Position numbers and translations under genes: made by a program. DNA of 64,000 nucleotides from an uncultured Paracoccaceae bacterium (GTDB lineage: Bacteria; Pseudomonadota; Alphaproteobacteria; Rhodobacterales; Rhodobacteraceae). Below the pieces are notes generated by a model. That model did no database searches, had not been told where the DNA came from, and saw nothing but the letters and a program-made list of their open reading frames with translations. The DNA is taken from positions 149,096-213,095 of the forward strand of contig CANMUM010000003.1 in NCBI GenBank assembly GCA_947501025.1, written 5' to 3'. This document shows, in pieces, positions 1 to 10,508 of the stretch (positions are counted from its first letter, which is position 1; every line of letters starts with the position of its first letter).

Positions 1-265
1 AATTATCTTTTGGATCGGTTTTCTGAGCCTTTTGAATTTCGGTGACCACAAATTTGTACATGCGATCAAAAGTGCGCAAATTGACGGCTTCTATAATCGA
101 TTGCAGATCGCTAAATACGTTATAAATTGCACCGACAGCACAGCCCGCATCCTTTGCAAGAGCCCTTGCATTAATTGAATCGCTACCATTTTGTGCAATC
201 GAATTTTCGGCCAAGTCAACAATTTTGTTCCTTAGTTCCGAATGGCGTGTGTGTGTGCTATCCAC
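1..265 (-). CDS. TetR-family transcriptional regulator, N-terminal part (runs off the window)
   Basis: Reading leftward from a GTG at 263-265, the frame stays open to the window edge for 88 codons. The product has the layout of a TetR DNA-binding domain: a first helix (RNKIVDLAENSIAQNG), then SINARALAKDAGCAVGAIYNVF, the usual helix-turn-helix with the AIYN-F recognition helix. The ligand-binding domain lies outside the window, so the effector and targets are unknown. An AAGAGG ribosome-binding sequence sits about 5 nt before the GTG, which supports this start. The gene begins 27 nt after the trpA stop on the same strand, so it may be read from the same transcript. No ATG lies at a better position. 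Confidence 0.8.
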   Translation of the reverse strand, partial: MDSTHTRHSELRNKIVDLAENSIAQNGSDSINARALAKDAGCAVGAIYNVFSDLQSIIEAVNLRTFDRMYKFVVTEIQKAQKTDPKDN

Positions 266-292
266 AAAAACCTCTTAACCTATTCAACCTGC

Positions 293-1084
293 TTACCTTG
301 TTTTAGCACCTTTGGATAGAGCAGAGACAAATTCTAATATTTCACTCTTTGGTTTTTTAGCTTCAATCATTTTAACGATCGCGCTGCCCACAACAACACC
401 ATCAGCAACACCACCAATATCACGCGCATTTTCGGGTGTATTCACACCAAAACCGACACATACGGGCAATCCTGTGGCCGATTTAATTCGCGCAACTTGT
501 GGTGCAACATCAGCCGCAGCTGCAGATGCTGCCCCTGTTATACCCGTAATTGATACGTAATACACGAATCCTGATGTATTTTGTGCAACTTTGGTTAATC
601 TCGCATCATCAGTCGTGGGTGTGGTAAGGCGAATAAAATCGATATTTTTGGCGAGCGCAGGTACGCAAAGCTCATCATCTTCTTCAGGAGGCAGATCCAC
701 AACAATCAGGCCATCAGCGCCAGCTTCTTTCGCGGCATCTAAAAACGCTTCAACGCCCATCGCATAAATCGGATTATAATACCCCATAAGCACAATCGGA
801 GTCTCATTGTTTTTCTCACGGAACACACGCACAGTTTCGAGTGTTTTTTGTAACGTCATGCCGCCATCAAGAGCGCGCTGCCCTGCAAGCTGGATCGTAG
901 TGCCATCGGCCATGGGATCTGTAAACGGCATACCAATTTCAATCACATCCACACCCGCTGATGGCAAATCACATATTAAATCCGTCGCCGTCTCGAAGTT
1001 TGGATCACCGCCCATCACAAAAGCTACAAATGCAGTTTCGCTCTTGGCTTTCAAATCTTCAAATCGTTTGGCGATGCGGCTCAT
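293..1084 (-). CDS. trpA: tryptophan synthase alpha chain
   Basis: TrpA cleaves indole-3-glycerol phosphate to indole and glyceraldehyde-3-phosphate, passing indole to TrpB in the cytoplasmic alpha2-beta2 complex. From the ATG at 1084 the protein is 263 residues, the usual size. The two catalytic acids fall at the standard numbers, E49 in EIGMPFTDP and D60 in MADG. The phosphate-binding glycines are seen in [10 protein letters not shown] and [10 protein letters not shown] near the C-terminus. An upstream ATG at 1135 would add 17 residues, but GAGGA stands 8 nt before the ATG at 1084 and the protein starts there with the typical MSRIAKRF. Neither trpB nor trpF is adjacent. It is divergent from ychF. 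Confidence 0.97.
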   Translation of the reverse strand: MSRIAKRFEDLKAKSETAFVAFVMGGDPNFETATDLICDLPSAGVDVIEIGMPFTDPMADGTTIQLAGQRALDGGMTLQKTLETVRVFREKNNETPIVLMGYYNPIYAMGVEAFLDAAKEAGADGLIVVDLPPEEDDELCVPALAKNIDFIRLTTPTTDDARLTKVAQNTSGFVYYVSITGITGAASAAAADVAPQVARIKSATGLPVCVGFGVNTPENARDIGGVADGVVVGSAIVKMIEAKKPKSEILEFVSALSKGAKTR

Positions 1085-1215
1085 ATGGGTATCCTCAAAT
1101 TTTATCCTTAGCACTCTTGGCAAATGACCCGCCAAAGTGCAAGCCTTTCTCTTGCTTTATTGAAGTTTACACCATAGAAGCTTTGGCGAATACTCTGCAA
1201 ATTAGTGAGGATATT

Positions 1216-2313
1216 ATGGGCTTTAAAACTGGTATTGTTGGACTTCCCAATGTTGGAAAATCAACTTTGTTCAACGCGTTAACGCGCACCGCGGCCGCGC
1301 AAGCCGCAAATTTTCCATTTTGTACAATTGAGCCAAACACAGGCGATGTGAATGTGCCTGATGCACGCCTCTATACACTTGCTGAAATCGCAGGATCAAA
1401 AGAGATTATCCCCACACGCATGACATTTGTTGACATTGCAGGCCTTGTAAAGGGCGCTTCAAAAGGTGAAGGATTGGGCAATCAGTTCTTAGCGAATATC
1501 CGTGAATGTGACGCGATTGCCCATGTACTGCGCTGCTTTGAAGATGAGGATATTACCCATGTGGAAGGGCGCGTTGATCCGCTTGAAGATGCCGATATCA
1601 TCGAAACAGAATTGATGCTTGCCGATCTTGAAAGCATTGAGAAACGCCGTGCAAATTTGGTTCGTAAGCTTAAAGGCAATGACAAGGACGCGGCCGATCA
1701 AGATCGTCTGCTCGCAATGGCCCAAGCCGCTCTTGAAGATGGCAAACCGACGCGCACTTTGGAAATTGACGAAGAGGATCACAAGGCATGGAAGCTTTTG
1801 CAACTTCTCACATCAAAGCCTGTTCTTTATATTTGTAATGTCGAAGAGTCCGCTGCAAAAGACGGCAATGCGCTTTCCAAAAAAGTGGCTGAAAAAGCGG
1901 CCAATGAGGGCGCTGCATCGGTTGTGATTTCAGCAGCAATCGAAGAAGAGATTGCTCAGCTTGAGGAAGAAGATTGTGCGATGTTCCTTGAGGAACTCGG
2001 GCTTGAAGAAAGCGGTTTGGATCGTGTTATTCGCTCAGGTCACGAATTGCTCGGGCTTCAGACATATTTCACCGTTGGCCCAAAAGAGGCCCGTGCATGG
2101 ACAATCCTAAAAGGCACCAGCGCGCCTCAAGCTGCGGGTGTTATTCACGGTGATTTTGAGCGTGGATTTATTCGCGCCGAGACGATCGCCTATGATGATT
2201 TTGTCAATTTCAAGGGTGAACAAGGCGCAAAAGAAGCTGGGAAAATGCGGGCTGAGGGCAAGAGCTATACAGTCGCCGATGGTGATGTATTGCATTTCTT
2301 GTTTAACACTTAA
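1216..2313 (+). CDS. ychF: redox-regulated ATPase YchF (Obg-like OLA1 family)
   Basis: YchF is a ribosome-associated P-loop ATPase of the Obg superfamily, linked in other bacteria to the translation and oxidative stress response. The protein is 365 residues from the ATG at 1216 (family about 363). Walker A GLPNVGKS is at residues 9-16, the switch region [10 protein letters not shown] follows near residue 68, and the base-recognition loop reads NVEE rather than NKxD, the family hallmark of ATP preference. The C-terminal TGS domain is present ([11 protein letters not shown], ending [10 protein letters not shown]). GAGG 5 nt upstream supports the start; an in-frame extension to 961 would run antisense through trpA and is rejected. 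Confidence 0.97.
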   Translation: MGFKTGIVGLPNVGKSTLFNALTRTAAAQAANFPFCTIEPNTGDVNVPDARLYTLAEIAGSKEIIPTRMTFVDIAGLVKGASKGEGLGNQFLANIRECDAIAHVLRCFEDEDITHVEGRVDPLEDADIIETELMLADLESIEKRRANLVRKLKGNDKDAADQDRLLAMAQAALEDGKPTRTLEIDEEDHKAWKLLQLLTSKPVLYICNVEESAAKDGNALSKKVAEKAANEGAASVVISAAIEEEIAQLEEEDCAMFLEELGLEESGLDRVIRSGHELLGLQTYFTVGPKEARAWTILKGTSAPQAAGVIHGDFERGFIRAETIAYDDFVNFKGEQGAKEAGKMRAEGKSYTVADGDVLHFLFNT

Positions 2314-2341
2314 AAAAATCGACCCATCATTTTTGATGGGT
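2312..2341 (-). terminator. terminator-like hairpin downstream of soxR
   Basis: An 8-bp stem (2322-2329 with 2334-2341) with a TTTT/AAAA loop. On the minus strand it is followed after 3 nt by seven Ts, so it suits leftward transcripts from soxR. It lies just after the ychF stop, but there is no T-run on the plus side. Confidence 0.55.
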
Positions 2342-2382
2342 AACCCCTACTTTTCTGCATCATTTTTATCAAAATTGTTAGA

Positions 2383-2829
2383 TCAAATTTGTGTTAAAAC
2401 GAATTGTGCGCCTGCACCTTTTTGCGAGGCATGATCATCTGGGTTATAGAGTTTGCAGCTTTTTAGCGATAAACAGCCACAACCAATACATCCATCAAGC
2501 TTATCGCGCATAGACTCAAGTTCACTGATTCGTCTATCAATATCATTCCGAAAACTGCGGCTTATGCGCGTCCAATCGGCTTTCGTAGGATTCCGCCCTT
2601 CGGGCAGGTTTGCAAGATGTTCACCTATTTGTTCCAGTGAAAAGCCAAATCTTTGGGATAAAGTAATAAACGATACCCGACGAATATCTCCACGCAGATA
2701 GCGCCTCTGACCTCCTGCTGAACGGATAGGCGACAGTAAACCCAACGTTTCATAATAACGCAGTGCCGAAACCGCGACCCCTGTTCGGCTAGAAATTTCA
2801 CCAATTGAAACAAATTTCATATTTTTCAT
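2383..2829 (-). CDS. soxR: redox-sensitive transcriptional activator SoxR (MerR family)
   Basis: SoxR senses redox-cycling compounds and superoxide through a [2Fe-2S] cluster and activates promoters that have an over-long spacer. The protein is 148 residues from the ATG at 2829. The MerR winged helix is at the N-terminus (IGEISSRTGVAVSALRYYE), followed by a dimerisation helix and the diagnostic cluster motif C-x2-C-x-C-x5-C (C114, C117, C119, C125). AAGG 6 nt before this ATG favours it over the frame-open position at 2847, which would run into the operator. The gene is divergent from a VOC protein gene, and the soxbox between them indicates local control, possibly with autoregulation. The family call is certain; the target is inferred from the site. 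Confidence 0.95.
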   Translation of the reverse strand: MKNMKFVSIGEISSRTGVAVSALRYYETLGLLSPIRSAGGQRRYLRGDIRRVSFITLSQRFGFSLEQIGEHLANLPEGRNPTKADWTRISRSFRNDIDRRISELESMRDKLDGCIGCGCLSLKSCKLYNPDDHASQKGAGAQFVLTQI

Positions 2830-2837
2830 AATTGACC

Positions 2838-2868
2838 TTGACCTCAAGTTAGGTTGAGCAATTACAAC
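2838..2868 (+). promoter_or_regulatory. SoxR-type promoter with soxbox
   Basis: A -35 TTGACC (2838-2843) and -10 TACAAC (2863-2868) are separated by 19 bp, the over-long spacer that MerR-family activators correct. The spacer holds the imperfect palindrome CCTCAAGTTAGGTTGAG (2842-2858), close to the known soxbox core CCTCAAGTTAACTTGAGG. It points rightward at the VOC gene at 2909 and abuts the soxR start. Confidence 0.75.
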
Positions 2869-2908
2869 TTAACATAGGCTATCAATCTTATAAAGAAAGG
2901 AATGTAAA

Positions 2909-3268
2909 ATGCCGCTTGAACATATAAACATCACATGCAGAGATTCGAAAGAATTTGCTGATAGACTATGCCATTATTTTGACTGGAAGATTCGTTGGCA
3001 AGGCCACGGAAAACTCGGGGGAGAAACCATCCATGTCGGAGATAGCCTAAGCTATCTGGCACTGTGGGCACCAAAATATAATGATCAATATCCAGACAAT
3101 AGCGCAATAAATCATATTGGTGTCGTCGTGGAAAACCTCAAAACAGTTGAAACTCGAATAGAATCATTGGGCATTAAAACCCATTCCCATGCTGATTATG
3201 AACCTGGGACAAGATTCTATTTTGATGATCCCTGTGGAATTGAAATTGAAGTTGTGAGTTACGCATGA
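2909..3268 (+). CDS. VOC-family (glyoxalase/dioxygenase superfamily) protein
   Basis: This 119-residue single-domain protein has the two beta-alpha-beta-beta-beta modules of the vicinal oxygen chelate fold. Likely metal ligands are H5 (LEHINI), H69 (INHIGVV) and E114 (DPCGIEIEVV); the DP-G-xxxE signature near the C-terminus is typical. The family includes glyoxalase I, fosfomycin and bleomycin resistance proteins and extradiol dioxygenases, so the substrate cannot be named from sequence. Its position behind a SoxR promoter suggests a role in tolerance of redox-cycling compounds or the electrophiles they form. AAAGGAA stands 6-7 nt before the ATG. A strong terminator follows directly, so it is probably a single-gene unit. 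Confidence 0.85.
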   Translation: MPLEHINITCRDSKEFADRLCHYFDWKIRWQGHGKLGGETIHVGDSLSYLALWAPKYNDQYPDNSAINHIGVVVENLKTVETRIESLGIKTHSHADYEPGTRFYFDDPCGIEIEVVSYA

Positions 3269-3270
3269 AA

Positions 3271-3295
3271 AAAGGGCGCTGTATTGGCGCCCTTT
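3271..3295. terminator. bidirectional intrinsic terminator between the VOC gene and dsbA
   Basis: A 9-bp GC-rich stem AAAGGGCGC (3271-3279) pairs with 3287-3295 across a 7-nt loop. The A-run on the left becomes a T-run on the minus strand, and TTT is present on the plus side, so it can end both convergent transcripts. Confidence 0.8.
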
Positions 3296-3312
3296 CTCAT
3301 TTACTTACGGTC

Positions 3313-3957
3313 TTAATTTAACGCAGCATCGATTTCTGCTTTCAAATTATCCCACTGCCAATTTTCAACATATTTGCCATTCACATATATACTTGGCGTG
3401 CCTTTGATTTTATCATTTTTCGCAAGTGCTTGGAAATGCTCAAGCATTTCTTCTTGCTTTTCTTTATCATCAAAACATGCGTTCAGCGCATCAACTGAAA
3501 GCCCTGCAAGATTTGAATATTTACTCAATGCTTCTTTCACTGCGTCAATGGATTCCTTATTATATGCCCATTCTTGCTGGTTTTTATAAAGCATAGAGGC
3601 CATGCCGAAATATTGATTTTCGGGCAAGCAGCGCGCAAGAGATGTCGCCAAAAGACCCGGCCCATCTGTGACCACTTCACGATGGATAAACTTCACTTTA
3701 TTTGTGTCGATATATTCCGTTTTGAGCTTATCAAAAACATTGTTGTGAAAATCACCACAATGCGAACAAGTGTAATTTGCATATTCAATAATCGTTACAG
3801 ATGCATCTGGGTTTCCAGCAAAACGATCGGAAAGATGGGAAGGAAGATCGGCCTGCACTGTTTCTGTTGATGATATCGATTCGCTTGGCTTCAAAATAAA
3901 AAACCCTGCAATTGCTGCGATGATGATGGCTGCGATGATCGCAATTTTCTTGTTCAT
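3313..3957 (-). CDS. membrane-anchored DsbA-family thiol:disulfide oxidoreductase
   Basis: The protein is 214 residues with an N-terminal signal anchor (KKIAIIAAIIIAAIAGFFIL) and a periplasmic thioredoxin fold carrying the active site C-S-H-C. The helical insertion typical of DsbA-like proteins lies in the middle, and the cis-proline loop GTPS is near the C-terminus. It should oxidise or isomerise disulfides of exported proteins. Its start overlaps the dciA stop by 4 nt (ATGA), so the two are co-translated. In many alphaproteobacteria this pair is followed by smc; here a terminator and the convergent VOC gene follow instead. Which Dsb subclass it belongs to (DsbA-like or ScsC/BdbD-like) is not settled. 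Confidence 0.88.
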   Translation of the reverse strand: MNKKIAIIAAIIIAAIAGFFILKPSESISSTETVQADLPSHLSDRFAGNPDASVTIIEYANYTCSHCGDFHNNVFDKLKTEYIDTNKVKFIHREVVTDGPGLLATSLARCLPENQYFGMASMLYKNQQEWAYNKESIDAVKEALSKYSNLAGLSVDALNACFDDKEKQEEMLEHFQALAKNDKIKGTPSIYVNGKYVENWQWDNLKAEIDAALN

Positions 3958-4469
3958 TTGCTTCCTTCTTTCAAATAATAGGCTTTGCTGATTTCTGATA
4001 ATGCGTCTTTTAACGCGGAAGATTGTGTCTTATCAATCCCTGAGCGAAGATCGCTAGGTGGCTCGCGCTTTATTGCCGGTTTTGCTAAAAATTCTTTCTT
4101 AGGTTCTGCAAAACCAACAGCTTGGTGGACGAATTGGATTTTTTTAATCGCATCACGACCCAACGCCGAATTGACCTTCATGCGGATTTCTTCACTGCGC
4201 ATTGTGAGTTCCGCCACATATGCGCCGACAGATTCTAAGATCAGAGTGCTGCCGCCAGAGCGTGTTGTTGTCATTGAGCGTGGGCGTGTTAACTTCCCAA
4301 GCTCATTGCCGACAATATCGCGCCAATTGGCAATAAGAAATTGATCATGAAAACCACGCTTGGCGCCAATTTTTTTGGAAGGGCGCGTGAGATGGGTCGC
4401 GATCGGCTTAAAGCTTGATCGCCATCTGTTCTTCATACCAGATTTGTTATAGGATTTGTCGCTCGACAT
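3954..4469 (-). CDS. DUF721 / DciA-family protein
   Basis: This 171-residue basic protein carries the DUF721 domain at about residues 40-125, recognisable from FLIANWRDIVGNELGKLTRP and the strand STLILESVGAYVAELTMRSEEI. DciA is the ancestral loader of the replicative helicase DnaB in bacteria that lack DnaC or DnaI, so a role in replication initiation is likely. The C-terminal 45 residues are polar and low in predicted structure. It is divergent from mutY, a common alphaproteobacterial arrangement, and overlaps dsbA downstream. The function is inferred from the family; nothing in the sequence shows the DnaB contact. Confidence 0.85.
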   Translation of the reverse strand: MSSDKSYNKSGMKNRWRSSFKPIATHLTRPSKKIGAKRGFHDQFLIANWRDIVGNELGKLTRPRSMTTTRSGGSTLILESVGAYVAELTMRSEEIRMKVNSALGRDAIKKIQFVHQAVGFAEPKKEFLAKPAIKREPPSDLRSGIDKTQSSALKDALSEISKAYYLKEGSK

Positions 4470-4527
4470 TTACATAATTCCGCTTCTCTTTTGAGAGTAG
4501 CCCCATGGACTCAACATTTCAACCAGA

Positions 4528-5580
4528 ATGAACCACATGAACGCGATTAACCCCGATGACATCAGTAAGCGTTTGCTCAATTGGTATGATGAAAACAAAC
4601 GTGAGTTGCCATGGCGACGTGATGCCCCCAATCCCTATCATGTTCTTCTCTCTGAGATGATGCTCCAACAAACAACTGTTGCCACCGTCAAAGATTACTT
4701 CAATCGATTTACCGCCGCTTGGCCAAGCATTGATGATCTTGCTAAAGCTGATGATGCGGATATATTGGCACAATGGGCAGGGCTGGGCTATTATGCGCGG
4801 GCACGAAACTTGATCAAAACCGCAAGAAAAATCCATGAAAGCCACGCATTTCCAAACACATCAAAAGAGCTTCAGAAACTACCAGGCATTGGCCCATATA
4901 CAGCAGCAGCCATTGCCTCCATTGCATTTAAAGAGCCGATTTTGCCGCGCGATGGAAATATCAACCGCATCCTTGCCCGCCTTTTTGGCATTGCAGATCC
5001 AATCGATCGGCCAAGCGCGGCACTTCAATTGGCAGCCGATAAATTCGCGCATAAAACCCGAGCAGGGGATTTGGCACAAGCGATGATGGATCTTGGATCT
5101 GGTATTTGCAGACCCAAAAATCCCAAATGTGACCTATGCCCGATCGCCACATCATGTGCAGCATTGCATCTCAACAAAACTGAGATATTGCCGCAAAAAG
5201 CACCCAAACGCGCAAAGCATCAGTGGAAAGCAAATGCTTTTATCGCACAAAAGCCTGATGGCTCTATTGGATATGTGAAGCGTGATGCAAAGGAGCGGCT
5301 TGGCGGTCTATGGGCGCTTCCTTGTAGTGATTGGGCGGAGGAGCCGAGCTTTGATCCACCCTTTGACGTGAAATGGAATGAATGCGGATCAGTTCGCCAT
5401 ATTTTCACGCATATTGACCTAAGTGTGAATATCTTTACAGCGCATATTGATATGGATCTGGGTGATAATTCATTCAGCTTTTTCACTCAAAATGAGCTAC
5501 CCCCTTCATCTCTACCCCGTCTTTGGGGTAAGGTATTAGAGAAATATGGTATTGAAAATAATGAGGCAAGCCATGAGTAA
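4528..5580 (+). CDS. mutY: A/G-specific adenine glycosylase
   Basis: MutY removes adenine mispaired with 8-oxoguanine. The 350-residue protein shows the catalytic E43 in SEMMLQQTTV, the helix-hairpin-helix LPGIGPYTAAA from about residue 118, the catalytic aspartate D142 in RDGNINRI, and the [4Fe-4S] motif C194-x6-C201-x2-C204-x5-C210. A C-terminal NUDIX-like domain with the FTHIDL loop recognises 8-oxoG. Translation may start at the ATG at 4528 or the one at 4537. It is the first gene of a rightward chain: the alkB-like gene begins 8 nt before its stop. It is divergent from dciA. Confidence 0.97.
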   Translation: MNHMNAINPDDISKRLLNWYDENKRELPWRRDAPNPYHVLLSEMMLQQTTVATVKDYFNRFTAAWPSIDDLAKADDADILAQWAGLGYYARARNLIKTARKIHESHAFPNTSKELQKLPGIGPYTAAAIASIAFKEPILPRDGNINRILARLFGIADPIDRPSAALQLAADKFAHKTRAGDLAQAMMDLGSGICRPKNPKCDLCPIATSCAALHLNKTEILPQKAPKRAKHQWKANAFIAQKPDGSIGYVKRDAKERLGGLWALPCSDWAEEPSFDPPFDVKWNECGSVRHIFTHIDLSVNIFTAHIDMDLGDNSFSFFTQNELPPSSLPRLWGKVLEKYGIENNEASHE

Positions 5581-6700
5581 AATCATTTCAAGAAATTTTG
5601 TGAAGGCATTGCCCTTCTATCTGGTGTTCTTCAACATCCCATTGATTGCGATTGTGGCTTATCTGGGCGGTTGGTGGATTTCTCTTGCTTTTATATATTT
5701 TATTATATTGCTCAATATTGCCGATTTAACCGCTGGTCTCAATCCTGAAAACCTTGATCCGTTAACGCCAGACACGCAGTTATTCTGGTATAGCCTGCTG
5801 ACCAAAATTTGGCCTTTTGCTCAGATATTTTTGATTTATTTCGTGATTATCTGCCTGAAAGATCCCTCTTATGATATCTATGCACGCACCGCTTTGATGG
5901 TCGTTGTGGGTTACTCTTCTGGCATTGGTGGATTTGTGATTGCACATGAATTAATCCATAGATCCAATCGTATCGAGCGCTTTTTGGGTGATCTGCTTCT
6001 GGGCACAGTGCTTTATGGCCATTTTCGAACTGAGCATATTCTTGTTCATCATCGCTATGTTGCCACGCCCAAGGACGCGGTTACAGCTCGCTATAATGAA
6101 AGCATATATCGCTTCTTTTTACGTGCAATTCCACAAAGTTTTATCTCTGCATTCAAAACTGAAGCTGCATTGTTGAAACGTATAAAAAAGCCAATCTGGA
6201 GTTTAAAAAATCCATTTTATCTCTATGCTACATTAGCCTTTTTATTCCTATTCATAGCGTTCCTAATTGGGGGAACTCATGGCCTCATGCAGTTTGTTTT
6301 GCAGGCCGTTATCGCTATCATTTTGCTCGAGACCACAAATTATATCGAGCATTATGGCATCTGTCGCAAATATCTCGGGGATGGCAAATACGAGCATGTT
6401 CAACCCCGCCATAGCTGGAATGCCAATCACAAAGTGACCAATTATCTCATGATCAACCTGCAACGCCATAGTGATCACCATTACAAACCGAATAGACGTT
6501 TTCCGCTTCTCCAAGCGCTTGAAGAAACGGAAGCACCACAACTACCACATGGTTATCTATTTATGGCAACACTGGCTTTAAGCCCATATCATTGGCGGAA
6601 GGTTATGAATGCGCGGGTGCGCCGCTGGCGTTCTATGTATTATCCCGAAATTACCGATTGGACGGCTTATAACAAAGGGACGAACCCTTGGCCAAAATAA
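5573..6700 (+). CDS. alkB: AlkB-type membrane di-iron monooxygenase (alkane 1-monooxygenase family)
   Basis: The 375-residue integral membrane protein has several hydrophobic helices and the histidine boxes of the AlkB hydroxylases: HELIHR (H125-H129), EHILVHH (E154-H160), NYIEHYG (H260) and LQRHSDHH (H299, H302, H303). These bind the di-iron centre that hydroxylates the terminal carbon of alkanes or similar chains using rubredoxin electrons. The second box reads EHxxVHH where AlkB proteins usually have EHxxGHH. The ATG at 5573 is preceded by GAGG and overlaps the mutY stop; a start further upstream is less likely. No rubredoxin gene is in the window; a possible reductase lies near 33 kb. Alkane as substrate is inferred. 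Confidence 0.85.
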   Translation: MSKIISRNFVKALPFYLVFFNIPLIAIVAYLGGWWISLAFIYFIILLNIADLTAGLNPENLDPLTPDTQLFWYSLLTKIWPFAQIFLIYFVIICLKDPSYDIYARTALMVVVGYSSGIGGFVIAHELIHRSNRIERFLGDLLLGTVLYGHFRTEHILVHHRYVATPKDAVTARYNESIYRFFLRAIPQSFISAFKTEAALLKRIKKPIWSLKNPFYLYATLAFLFLFIAFLIGGTHGLMQFVLQAVIAIILLETTNYIEHYGICRKYLGDGKYEHVQPRHSWNANHKVTNYLMINLQRHSDHHYKPNRRFPLLQALEETEAPQLPHGYLFMATLALSPYHWRKVMNARVRRWRSMYYPEITDWTAYNKGTNPWPK

Positions 6701-7242
6701 ATCGTGATCTAGCTCCATCACATTATCCCAACTGCACTATTCGACATTTTGAAAGCGAAGATACATCTTCATGGGCTCTATATTCAAAATGCGAACAATA
6801 CCGCTATCGACTGCGTCGCCATTGGGAAGATGGCAAACGTATTGCATTTTTAATGCTCAACCCTTCAACAGCTACCGAACTAAAAAACGACCCCACTGTT
6901 GAACGTTGTGAAAGGCGCGCCCTTAATCTTGGATATGGTGGATTTGAAGTGATCAATATTTTCGCGCTCAGATCAACAGACCCTAAGGGACTTTATTCAT
7001 CTGATGACCCCATTGGCGCGTTAAATGATCAAGCCATTTTAGATGCAGTGAACAATTGCGATGATGTTTTATGCGCATGGGGAAATCATGGTGCATTAGG
7101 GGCTAGAGGTCACATTGTTCGCCAGATTATTTCCACTGCTGACCGCCCACTACTACATCTTGGGATAACCAAAATTGGCCAACCAAAACATCCGCTATAT
7201 GTGAGCTACGCCACACAACCAGAAGCTTTTTCTATAATTTAG
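6688..7242 (+). CDS. DUF1643 domain-containing protein
   Basis: The 184-residue soluble protein matches the DUF1643 family: the conserved block IAFLMLNPSTA at about residues 52-62 is followed by DPTVERCERRA and VINIFALRSTDP, and later WGNHGA. The biochemical function of this family is not known. It starts with TTG at 6688, with AAAGGGA 7 nt before it, and overlaps the end of the alkB-like gene by 13 nt, so the mutY-alkB-DUF1643 chain is probably one transcript. Its 3' end overlaps the convergent dehydroquinase gene by 11 nt, with no room for a terminator between them. Confidence 0.8.
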   Translation: MAKINRDLAPSHYPNCTIRHFESEDTSSWALYSKCEQYRYRLRRHWEDGKRIAFLMLNPSTATELKNDPTVERCERRALNLGYGGFEVINIFALRSTDPKGLYSSDDPIGALNDQAILDAVNNCDDVLCAWGNHGALGARGHIVRQIISTADRPLLHLGITKIGQPKHPLYVSYATQPEAFSII

Positions 7243-8002
7243 ACACAATGCCCATAAGCGCAAGCTCATAACATTTTGGGCCGAATCCAGCGATCAATCC
7301 ATGAGCTACTGGAGAAATATAACTTCTATGGCGGAATTCTTCACGTTGATGTGGATTCGAAATATGAACTTCAATGATGATGTCATCAAAGTTTCTCAAA
7401 GCATCATGGATAGCAATTGATGTATGGGTATAGGCACCTGCATTTATGACGATAGCATCAAACTTATCGCGCGCCTCCTGAATTGCATTCACAATTTCGC
7501 CTTCAAAATTTGATTGTATAGCCTCAATTTCAAGATCAGGATGGCGAACCCTCATACCACCAAATATTGCAGTTAATGTTTGATTTCCATAAATTTTCGG
7601 CTCACGCGTTCCAAGCAAATTTAAGTTCGGGCCATTAATGAACAGCACGGAAAAGCCTTTTGCTCCACTTGGTAGCTTCCGCACACGTGCAGCCGCCGCA
7701 ATTTGGAGCGACACATCGGCACCAAAGCCACTTAGAACTCCAACACTTCCTTCAATACGCGCATTTGACCAAAACTTCTTATCTACAGTAGACACATCGT
7801 GCTCTGTATGAATTTCAGTACATAATCCGAAAGATTTAAATGCTTCAGCATCATATATATCAGCTGGGTTACCAATGATAATTGGCTTTCGTTTCATAGG
7901 GCGAATTTTAGCGTTAAAAGCCAAGGATTTTGATAGCGCTTCCTTGGTATGCTCTACGGCTGCTTCTGGTCGATCAATATCACCCGTCCAAAAAATATCC
8001 AT
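7232..8002 (-). CDS. two-domain protein: N-terminal PdxA-like segment fused to type II 3-dehydroquinate dehydratase
   Basis: Residues about 117-256 are a complete AroQ domain: GPNLNLLGTREPKIYG contains the catalytic Arg and Tyr, followed by NAGAYTHTS, the HISNP segment with the catalytic His, and REEFRHRSYISPVAHG. It should dehydrate 3-dehydroquinate in the shikimate (or quinate) pathway. AroQ is normally about 146 residues and stands alone. The first 115 residues here are extra. They contain TGDIDRPEAA and KPIIIGNPADIYDAEAFKSFG, which resemble the start of PdxA (4-hydroxythreonine-4-phosphate dehydrogenase), but the rest of PdxA is missing. The gene begins 2 nt after the gyrB stop, so it is in the same operon. 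The AroQ call is firm; the PdxA resemblance is by eye. Confidence 0.85.
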   Translation of the reverse strand: MDIFWTGDIDRPEAAVEHTKEALSKSLAFNAKIRPMKRKPIIIGNPADIYDAEAFKSFGLCTEIHTEHDVSTVDKKFWSNARIEGSVGVLSGFGADVSLQIAAAARVRKLPSGAKGFSVLFINGPNLNLLGTREPKIYGNQTLTAIFGGMRVRHPDLEIEAIQSNFEGEIVNAIQEARDKFDAIVINAGAYTHTSIAIHDALRNFDDIIIEVHISNPHQREEFRHRSYISPVAHGLIAGFGPKCYELALMGIVSKL

Positions 8003-8004
8003 GT

Positions 8005-10428
<2,424 letters not shown>

Positions 10429-10508
10429 TTATTCCCAATTGATTGCCTCAAACTATAGCCAATTCGATCGGGAATGTCACGCAAAACAGGGAAAAAAATA
10501 CACTCAGG

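Noticed and set aside
961..1215. 85-residue N-terminal extension of YchF
   Set aside because: It would be antisense to trpA. The ATG at 1216 gives the standard [16 protein letters not shown] start with GAGG upstream.
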